Of a stretch of DNA of 31,194 nucleotides, positions 16,377 through 22,812 are shown one piece after another. Position 1 is the first letter of the stretch. Every line of letters begins with the position of its first letter. This DNA comes from CAZHBA01 sp964530225 (lineage in GTDB: Bacteria > Pseudomonadota > Alphaproteobacteria > UBA6615). Where the stretch lies: the NCBI GenBank assembly GCA_964530225.1, contig CAZHBA010000097.1:1-31194 (forward strand), in the 5' to 3' direction. Under the pieces are notes generated by a model. That model was given only the letters and a program-made list of their open reading frames with translations. It ran no database searches and had not been told where the DNA came from. A program made the position numbers and the translations under genes.

Positions 16377-16408
16377 TTTTATCCCCATAAGTCCCGAATA
16401 CAATACCA

Positions 16409-16420
16409 AAAAGGCCTTTT
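16409..16420. promoter_or_regulatory. 12-bp perfect palindrome
   Basis: AAAAGGCCTTTT is a perfect palindrome lying midway between the two groups of TATAC-type inverted repeats. It is unlike them in sequence and might bind a different factor, or be chance in an AT-rich leader. Confidence 0.3.
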
Positions 16421-16425
16421 AGCCT

Positions 16426-16447
16426 TATACGAAAACGTATATATACG
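16426..16447. promoter_or_regulatory. Three alternating TATACG half-sites at the pyrB start
   Basis: TATACG (16426-16431), its complement CGTATA (16436-16441) and TATACG again (16442-16447) form two overlapping perfect palindromes, TATACG-AAAA-CGTATA and CGTATATATACG. The second ends 5 nt before the pyrB ATG, in the place of a Shine-Dalgarno sequence, which is absent. This architecture is typical of Cro/CI-like operators, and the downstream gene itself begins with an XRE-type HTH domain, so autoregulation is plausible but unproven. Confidence 0.5.
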
Positions 16448-16452
16448 AATCT

Positions 16453-17640
16453 ATGAGCACACCACTACGCATAATCCGCGATAAACTGAACATTACCCAA
16501 ACGGAATTAGCCAGCCTGATGGGCACCACCCAAGCCACTATCTCGCGCATGGAGGCCGGCCAGTGGGAACCCAATGCCTCGCAGGTGCAGACTGTCCTGG
16601 CGGAATCGAACCGCCTGGGCGTCGTTCTATCGGTCGATGACTTCGTGGCGCCGAACGGCGTGCCACAGCCAGGAAATAGCGAACACGCCGCCGCGGGCCA
16701 TCTGCATTTTGATCACCGCCACCTACTCGGTATCCAGGACCTTTCGCCCGACGAAATCACCTTCCTGCTCGATCTGTCCAATAGCTATGCCGAGCATAAC
16801 CGCACCGCCGACCGCAAGCTGTCGCTGCTTGAAGGCAAGACCGTAATCAACCTGTTTTTCGAGGAATCGACGCGCACACGCACCAGTTTCGAGCTGGCCG
16901 GTAAGCGGCTCGGCGCCGACGTTATCAACATCGCCGTCGCCTCGAGCTCGATCAAAAAGGGCGAGACGGTGATCGACACCGCGGTTACCCTCAACGCCAT
17001 GCATGCCGACGCCCTGGTCGTCCGCCACCCCCATGCCGGTGCCGTGCAGTTGCTGTCGGAAAAGGTCAACTGCTCGGTCGTCAACGCCGGCGACGGCAGC
17101 CATGAGCACCCCACCCAGGCGCTGCTCGACGCGTTAACCATCCGCCGCCGCAAGGGCCATCTGCAAGGCCTGTTGGTGGCGTTGTGCGGCGACGTCGCCC
17201 ACAGCCGCGTCGCCCGCTCAAACATCTACCTGTTGCAAACCATGGGCGCGCGGGTGCGGGTGATCGCACCCCCTACCCTCATCCCCGCGGGAGCGGAACG
17301 CCTGGGGGTCGAAGTGTTCCACGACATGCGAGCCGGTTTGGAGAGCTGTGATATCGTGATGATGCTGCGCCTACAACGCGAACGCATGGAGGGTTCGTTC
17401 GTGCCGTCGGTGCACGAATATTTCCACTTCTACGGCCTTGACTATGACAAACTGAGCCACGCCAAGCCCGATGCCCTGATCATGCACCCCGGGCCGATGA
17501 ACCGCGGCGTTGAGATCGATTCCGCCGTCGCCGACGACATCGACCGTTCGGTGATCCATGAGCAGGTCGAGATGGGGGTCGCCGTGCGCATGGCCTGCCT
17601 CGACGTGCTGACCCGCGAAAACCAGCGAAACGCGCCATGA
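16453..17640 (+). CDS. pyrB: XRE-type HTH domain fused to aspartate carbamoyltransferase
   Basis: 395 residues, about 80 longer than a normal ATCase catalytic chain. Residues 84-395 are a full ATCase: start HRHLLGIQDLS, carbamoyl-phosphate loop FFEESTRTRTSFE (STRTR 139-143), SSSIKKGE, HPTQ 219-222 and HPGPMNRG 345-352. It makes carbamoyl-aspartate, the first committed step of pyrimidine synthesis. Residues about 4-56 are a Cro/CI-like HTH: LRIIRDKLNITQTELASLM, then a recognition helix GTTQATISRMEAG. A 25-residue linker joins the two. The frame is continuous with no stop, and no in-frame ATG with a ribosome binding site occurs at the ATCase boundary, so separate translation is unlikely. The pyrC' start overlaps its stop by 4 nt. 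No Shine-Dalgarno is seen; a palindrome lies there instead. I know of no characterised ATCase with such a domain. Confidence 0.93.
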   Translation: MSTPLRIIRDKLNITQTELASLMGTTQATISRMEAGQWEPNASQVQTVLAESNRLGVVLSVDDFVAPNGVPQPGNSEHAAAGHLHFDHRHLLGIQDLSPDEITFLLDLSNSYAEHNRTADRKLSLLEGKTVINLFFEESTRTRTSFELAGKRLGADVINIAVASSSIKKGETVIDTAVTLNAMHADALVVRHPHAGAVQLLSEKVNCSVVNAGDGSHEHPTQALLDALTIRRRKGHLQGLLVALCGDVAHSRVARSNIYLLQTMGARVRVIAPPTLIPAGAERLGVEVFHDMRAGLESCDIVMMLRLQRERMEGSFVPSVHEYFHFYGLDYDKLSHAKPDALIMHPGPMNRGVEIDSAVADDIDRSVIHEQVEMGVAVRMACLDVLTRENQRNAP

Positions 17641-18944
17641 CCTCACGCATCGCCTACACCAACGCGCGCGTCGTCGACCCAGCGTCGGGTCTCGACGAGC
17701 CCGCCTCCGATAGCGGCGGGTTGCTCACCGACGGCGAGACAATCACCGCCATCGGCCCCGGCATTTTCACCGACGGCCTGCCAGAAAGCGCGATGCAGAT
17801 CGATTGCTGCGGCGCCATTCTCGCCCCCGGGCTAGTGGATATCCGCGCTGATCTGTGCGAACCCGGCGCCGAACATAAAGAGGATTTGGAGAGCGGTAGC
17901 CGCGCTGCGGCGGCCGGCGGCGTCACCACCGTGGTGGCGTTGCCCAATACCAACCCGGTGATCGACGAAGTCTCTGTGCTCGAATTCATTGCTCGGCGCG
18001 CCCGCGAGGTCAAACTGATCAAGGTGTTTGCCCACGCCACCGTGACCCGCGGCGGTGATAGTGACGAGCTAGTGGAAATGGGGTTGCTCAAAGAGGCCGG
18101 CGCGATCGCCTTCACCGACGGTCGCCGCACCATCTCCAATGCCAAGGTGCTGTCGCGAGCGCTCAAATATGCGCAAGCCTATGACGGCGTTATCATGCAG
18201 CACCCGGAAGAGCCGGTACTGGCCCAGGGCGGCGTCATGCTATCGGGCGAACTGTCAACCCGCCTCGGCCTGCCCGGCATCCCCGTGGAAGCCGAGATCA
18301 TTATGCTGCAGCGCGACCTCACGCTGCTTAAGATGACCGGCGGCCGATATCACGCCTCGCATGTGTCGACCGTGGCCGCCGTCGAAGCGATTGCCGAAGC
18401 TAAAGCGGCGGGGCTAAACGTCACCTGCGACACCGCCCCGCCCTATTTCGCCCTCAACGAACTCGCCGTCGGCGAATACCGCACCTTCGCCAAGCTGACG
18501 CCGCCGCTACGCCGTGAAGAAGACCGCCAAGCAGTTGTTGCCGGGCTGGCCGACGGCACTATCGACTGCATCGCTTCCGATCACGCGCCGCAGGACCAGG
18601 ACTCCAAACGTCTGCCCTTCGAACAGGCTGAGTTCGGCGCCGTCGGGCTCGAGACCCTGCTGCAGCTCACGCTAGAGCTGCGGCACAACGGCCACCTGAA
18701 GTTGCCCGAAGCATTGGCCCGCATCACCTGCCAGCCAGCCAATATTCTCGGCCTGCCGGTGGGCCATTTGAGCGTCGGTGGCCCCGCCGACCTGATGGTG
18801 TTCGACCCCGACCGTCCGGTCCGCATCGAACCTGACGCCTTCGTCTCCAAGTCGAAGAACTCGCCTTTCGACGGCCGGCTGGTGCAGGGCCAAGTCTTGC
18901 GGACCGTGGTCGACGGCCGCACTATCTTCTCCGCGGCGGCTTAA
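17637..18944 (+). CDS. Dihydroorotase-like protein lacking the HxH zinc motif
   Basis: 435 residues of the type I dihydroorotase family, overlapping pyrB by ATGA. Active enzymes begin with a GLVDxHxHxREPG metal motif; here it is GLVDIRADLCEPG, with Arg70 and Asp72 in place of both histidines. Other site residues remain: Asp in AFTDG, His in MQHPEEP, His in YHASHVST and Asp in ASDHAP. Loss of both HxH ligands suggests it is inactive, like the PyrC' (PyrX) proteins that assemble with ATCase and are required for its stability in pseudomonads; alphaproteobacterial homologues next to pyrB often share this defect, as I recall. A separate active pyrC would be needed elsewhere in the genome. The overlap with pyrB supports formation of a complex with the HTH-ATCase. 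Confidence 0.88.
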   Translation: MTSRIAYTNARVVDPASGLDEPASDSGGLLTDGETITAIGPGIFTDGLPESAMQIDCCGAILAPGLVDIRADLCEPGAEHKEDLESGSRAAAAGGVTTVVALPNTNPVIDEVSVLEFIARRAREVKLIKVFAHATVTRGGDSDELVEMGLLKEAGAIAFTDGRRTISNAKVLSRALKYAQAYDGVIMQHPEEPVLAQGGVMLSGELSTRLGLPGIPVEAEIIMLQRDLTLLKMTGGRYHASHVSTVAAVEAIAEAKAAGLNVTCDTAPPYFALNELAVGEYRTFAKLTPPLRREEDRQAVVAGLADGTIDCIASDHAPQDQDSKRLPFEQAEFGAVGLETLLQLTLELRHNGHLKLPEALARITCQPANILGLPVGHLSVGGPADLMVFDPDRPVRIEPDAFVSKSKNSPFDGRLVQGQVLRTVVDGRTIFSAAA

Positions 18945-18967
18945 ACAGCATAGGGCCAAGTCCGGAT

Positions 18968-19663
18968 ATGGAAGACGGCACCAGCCTAATCTTTTTCTAC
19001 TGGGGCGTCATTCAAGCGACGTTCAACATTCCCGACTGGAAGAACGTCATTTATAACTGGCAGATTTTCCTGCCATGGATCGGCGGCGCCTACCTGCTCG
19101 GCTCTATCCCTTTCGGCCTGCTAATCACGCGCCTGGCGGGTGTCGGCGACATCCGCAAAATAGGCTCCGGCAATATCGGCGCCACCAATGTCTTGCGTTC
19201 CGGCAGCAAGGGCATGGCTGCGCTAACCCTGCTGCTCGACGGTGGCAAGGGGGTTACCGCCGCCTGGGTCCCCTTCGTCTATTTCGGACTTGATGTCGCC
19301 TTTTTCACCGCCATCGCCGTGGTGCTCGGCCACATGTTCCCCATTTGGCTAAAGTTTCGCGGTGGCAAGGGGGTTGCCTCCATGCTCGGAGTCGTGTTGG
19401 GTCTGTCCTGGCAAGCCGGTTTTGTCACCGTCGCCGTCTGGCTCATCATCGCCATGGCCTTCCGCTACTCGTCGCTGGCCGCCCTGGTCGCGGTCGCCCT
19501 GGCACCGGTGTTCGGCTGGTTTCTCGGCTTGCCCCAGATCAGCGCCATCGCCATTATTCTGGCAGTGTTCGTCTGGGCCAAGCACGCCGGCAACATTCGC
19601 CGGCTGTTTTCTGGTCAGGAAGGCCAGATAAGCCTGAGCTCCACGGACGACTCGCCAGATTGA
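18968..19663 (+). CDS. plsY: Acyl-phosphate glycerol-3-phosphate acyltransferase PlsY
   Basis: 231 residues, an inner-membrane enzyme that transfers an acyl group from acyl-phosphate to glycerol-3-phosphate, the first step of phospholipid synthesis. The three PlsY motifs are visible: GSIPFG followed by GSGNIGATNVLR, then GHMFPIWLKFRGGKGVA, and the C-terminal HAGNIRRL. Five or so hydrophobic segments fit the known topology. The N-terminal 30 residues before the first membrane segment are longer than usual, so the true start could be slightly downstream; no strong ribosome binding site helps. It is followed immediately by a degraded dprA, its usual neighbour. Confidence 0.93.
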   Translation: MEDGTSLIFFYWGVIQATFNIPDWKNVIYNWQIFLPWIGGAYLLGSIPFGLLITRLAGVGDIRKIGSGNIGATNVLRSGSKGMAALTLLLDGGKGVTAAWVPFVYFGLDVAFFTAIAVVLGHMFPIWLKFRGGKGVASMLGVVLGLSWQAGFVTVAVWLIIAMAFRYSSLAALVAVALAPVFGWFLGLPQISAIAIILAVFVWAKHAGNIRRLFSGQEGQISLSSTDDSPD

Positions 19664-20069
19664 CTTACCACAGCCGCACGGCGCTGGAGCATGGCTACGA
19701 AGTGTTCGCGTTACCCGGACACCCCTTAACCCGCGCGATCGCGGCGCCAACCGACTCATTCGCGATGGCACCACATTGAACGAGTCCGTTGCTGACATAC
19801 GCAGTGGTTTGGCACCCATGTTGTCGGTGCCGCCGCGCCCGGAATCCAACTTTCCCTTATTGTTCTAAGGGCTTTCTAGTAGCAATGGCGACGGTCTCAA
19901 CTCCGCCCGCAATGCCGTCACTGCGTGTCTATCGCAGACACCGGTCACTGTTGACGAAATCGTTCGGTGGTGCCAAGTAACCGCCGCTGTCGTTCACAGG
20001 GTGCGGCCGGAAATGGAATTGGCTGGCCTCATAGAGCGGTAACGTGGAAATTGGATCGCTGCCATTTAG
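19660..20069 (+). pseudogene. dprA: dprA remnant (3' part with frameshift and two stops)
   Basis: Directly after plsY, and overlapping its stop, the sequence reads LTYHSRTALEHGYEVFALPG and HPL, then shifts frame within a C-run (19722-19725; one extra C would restore it) into NPRDRGANRLIRDGTTLNES, VADI, and on to NFPLLF before TAA 19866-19868. In the same frame it continues with NSARNAVTACLSQTPVTVDE, IVRW and MELAGLIER, another TAA (20040-20042), RGNWIAAI and TAG at 20067-20069. These match the end of the DprA Rossmann-like fold (TARxALExGREVFAVPGxP, RGANxLIRDGATLxES) and its C-terminal winged helix (TPVxVDEL, LELELAGRxER). The N-terminal two thirds are absent. DprA loads RecA on incoming DNA during transformation. 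The plsY-dprA-topA order confirms the identity. The end overlaps nothing; topA starts at 20125. Confidence 0.85.
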
Positions 20070-20124
20070 GTTTTTACACAATCCGATTTCCTTTGAGGCA
20101 GGTTTACAGGGCGATACGAATTCC

Positions 20125-22806
20125 ATGCACGTAGTTATTGTTGAGTCGCCAGCGAAGGCGAAAACGATAAACAGGTACCTTGGTGACGAGTACACCGTGC
20201 TCGCATCCTATGGTCACGTGCGCGACCTGCCGGCCAAGGACGGTTCGGTGCAGCCGGACGACGATTTTTTCATGGCCTGGGAAGTGGCCGAAAAATCGGA
20301 AAGGCAAATCAAGGAAATAACGCGCGCGCTCAAAGGTGCGGACACGCTCTATCTCGCCACCGACCCCGACCGCGAAGGCGAAGCCATCTCGTGGCACATC
20401 GAGCAAATTCTGCAAGAACGCGGCCTACTAGATGCGGTCGAGGTGAAGCGAGTTGTCTTCAACGAGATTACCGAAGGCGCGATCAAGGACGCCTTCGTCC
20501 ACCCGCGCGAACTCAATGCCGAACTGGTAGAGGCGTATCTCGCCCGGCGCGCGCTCGATTACCTTGTCGGGTTTACGTTATCGCCGGTGTTGTGGCGCAA
20601 ATTGCCGGGCGCGCGCTCGGCCGGCCGCGTGCAGTCGGTCGCCCTGCGATTGATCAGCGAGCGCGAGGCCGAGATTGAAATTTTCCAGCCGCGCGAATAC
20701 TGGTCGGTCGAAGCAACACTGGAAAGTCCGCGCAACGAAACCTTTACCACCCGGCTCACCCAGCTAAATGGTCAGAAGCTCGACCGCTACGACCTGGCCA
20801 ACGAACAGGCGGCCACCGCCGCTCATGCCGCAATCACCGCCCAGCAGCTCACAATCGCCAGCGTCGAGAAAAAGCGCACCAAGCGCAATCCGCAACCGCC
20901 CTTCACGACTTCGACGCTGCAACAAGAAGCGTCGCGCAAGCTGGGTTTCACCGCCACACACACCATGCGGGTCGCCCAACGCCTTTACGAAGGTGCCGAC
21001 ATCGGCGGTGAGACCGTCGGCCTTATTACCTACATGCGGACGGACAGCGTCACTTTGAGCCAGCAAGCCGTCACGGCCAGCCGCGAGCTCATCGATGCCG
21101 ACTATGGCGAGACCTATCTTCCAGCCAAGCCGCGGGTATTCCGCACCCGCGCTAAGAACGCCCAGGAAGCTCACGAAGCGATACGGCCAACGGATTTCTT
21201 GCGCCGGCCGCAAGATCTGAACTCGGTGCTCAATACCGATGAACACCGTCTCTATGATTTAATCTGGCGGCGCACGGTCGCCTCGTCAATGAGCGAGGCA
21301 GAGATCGACCGGGTCACCGCCGATGTGGAATCTGCCGACCATCAGATCATGCTGCGGGCCACCGGATCAACCGTCGCGTTCGATGGTTTCCTAAAGGTCT
21401 ACCGGGAAGATAAGGACGACCCCGCAGCCAACTGTAACGGCCAAGCGGCGGCCGAGGATGACGATGACGAACGCCGCTTGCCGGTGCTCAACGAAGGCGA
21501 ACCAGCGGCTCAGAAGGAAGTGATTCCCAATCAGCATTTCACCCAGCCGCCACCGCGCTTCACCGAAGCGAGCCTAGTCAAAAAACTTGAGGAGCTGGGA
21601 ATCGGACGGCCATCGACCTATGCCTCGACCCTGCAGGTGCTGCAGGACCGCGACTACGTGACGCTCGACCGCCGCCGCTTTGTTCCCGAAGACCGCGGCC
21701 GCATAGTCACCAGCTTCCTTTCAAGTTTTTTCAACAAATATGTCCAGTACGGCTTCACGGCTCAGCTCGAAGAGCAACTCGACGAAATATCCGACGGCCG
21801 CATCAACTGGAAAACCGTATTGCGCGGCTTTTGGCACGATTTTTCGACAGCCGTCGACGACACCAAGGAACTGCGCGTGCGCGCGGTCCTCGACGCCCTC
21901 GACGAAGAACTGGGACCCCACTTCTTCCCGCCACGCGAAGATGGCAGCGAACCGCGCATCTGTCCGGGCTGCAAGGAAGGTCGCCTCGGCCTGCGTCTCG
22001 GCCGGCACGGACCGTTCATCGGCTGCGCCAATTATCCCGGGTGCAAATACACCCGCCGCCTCTCCGTCAATGGCGAGGACGAAGACGCCGAACTTTCCAA
22101 CGGCCCCAAATTGCTAGGCACGGATCCCGAAACCGGCAAGGATGTGACCCTGCGCCGCGGCCCGTACGGCGTCTACGTGCAACTCGGCGAAGCCAACCCA
22201 GAGGATAAGAAAGCGCCCAAGCCTAAGCGCGTCTCGTTGCCCAAGGGAATCCCGTCGGCGGAGGTCGACCTGGGATTGGCACTGGGATTGCTGGCACTGC
22301 CGCGCGACATCGGCAAGCATCCGGAAGACGGCAAGGTTGTCCAGGCCGGACAAGGACGCTTCGGCCCCTTCGTCAAGTACGGTACCACCTACGCCTCACT
22401 ACCGGAGCCGCGCGACGTTCTCACCATCGGCCTGAACCACGCGGTAACATTATTGGCGGAGAAGGGTAAATCACGCGGGCGTGGCGCCTCGGTGCTGCGG
22501 AAACTCGGCAATCACCCCGACAACGATATGCCAGTGGCGATCTACGGCGGGCGGTATGGCCCCTACGTCAAGCACGGCAAGATTAACGCCACAGTGCCGA
22601 AAGACCGCGACCTGGAAACCCTGACCCTAGATGAAGCGGTAGTTCTGATCGCCGAAAGAGCGGCTAAGACGGGCAAAAAGCCAACGGCGAAGAATAAAGT
22701 CGCAACTAAGAAGAAATCCGCCGCGAAGAAAAAACCGGCGGCAAAAAAGAAGACGGCAAAAAAACCGGTCACCAAAAAAGCAGCCTCGACGGCCAAGGCT
22801 CAGTAA
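20125..22806 (+). CDS. topA: DNA topoisomerase I
   Basis: 893 residues, a type IA topoisomerase that relaxes negative supercoils. The TOPRIM domain has Glu7 in VIVESPAKAKTI and DPDREGE at 80-86; the catalytic tyrosine is Tyr303 in LITYMRTDS. One four-cysteine zinc-finger (CPGC...CANYPGC) lies at about residues 613-640, followed by three TopA C-terminal repeats with GPYGVYVQLG, GRFGPFVKYG and GRYGPYVKHG. The protein ends in a 45-residue Lys/Ala-rich basic tail typical of alphaproteobacterial TopA. I chose the ATG at 20125 for its conserved start MHVVIVESPAK; an in-frame GTG at 20044 would run into the dprA remnant. The ribosome binding site (aggg) is rather far upstream. rnr starts 6 bp after its stop. 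Confidence 0.96.
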   Translation: MHVVIVESPAKAKTINRYLGDEYTVLASYGHVRDLPAKDGSVQPDDDFFMAWEVAEKSERQIKEITRALKGADTLYLATDPDREGEAISWHIEQILQERGLLDAVEVKRVVFNEITEGAIKDAFVHPRELNAELVEAYLARRALDYLVGFTLSPVLWRKLPGARSAGRVQSVALRLISEREAEIEIFQPREYWSVEATLESPRNETFTTRLTQLNGQKLDRYDLANEQAATAAHAAITAQQLTIASVEKKRTKRNPQPPFTTSTLQQEASRKLGFTATHTMRVAQRLYEGADIGGETVGLITYMRTDSVTLSQQAVTASRELIDADYGETYLPAKPRVFRTRAKNAQEAHEAIRPTDFLRRPQDLNSVLNTDEHRLYDLIWRRTVASSMSEAEIDRVTADVESADHQIMLRATGSTVAFDGFLKVYREDKDDPAANCNGQAAAEDDDDERRLPVLNEGEPAAQKEVIPNQHFTQPPPRFTEASLVKKLEELGIGRPSTYASTLQVLQDRDYVTLDRRRFVPEDRGRIVTSFLSSFFNKYVQYGFTAQLEEQLDEISDGRINWKTVLRGFWHDFSTAVDDTKELRVRAVLDALDEELGPHFFPPREDGSEPRICPGCKEGRLGLRLGRHGPFIGCANYPGCKYTRRLSVNGEDEDAELSNGPKLLGTDPETGKDVTLRRGPYGVYVQLGEANPEDKKAPKPKRVSLPKGIPSAEVDLGLALGLLALPRDIGKHPEDGKVVQAGQGRFGPFVKYGTTYASLPEPRDVLTIGLNHAVTLLAEKGKSRGRGASVLRKLGNHPDNDMPVAIYGGRYGPYVKHGKINATVPKDRDLETLTLDEAVVLIAERAAKTGKKPTAKNKVATKKKSAAKKKPAAKKKTAKKPVTKKAASTAKAQ

Positions 22807-22812
22807 GACGGC

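Noticed and set aside
20044..20124. Longer topA start at GTG 20044
   Set aside because: The added 27 residues overlap the dprA remnant and are absent from the conserved TopA start at MHVVIVESPAK.
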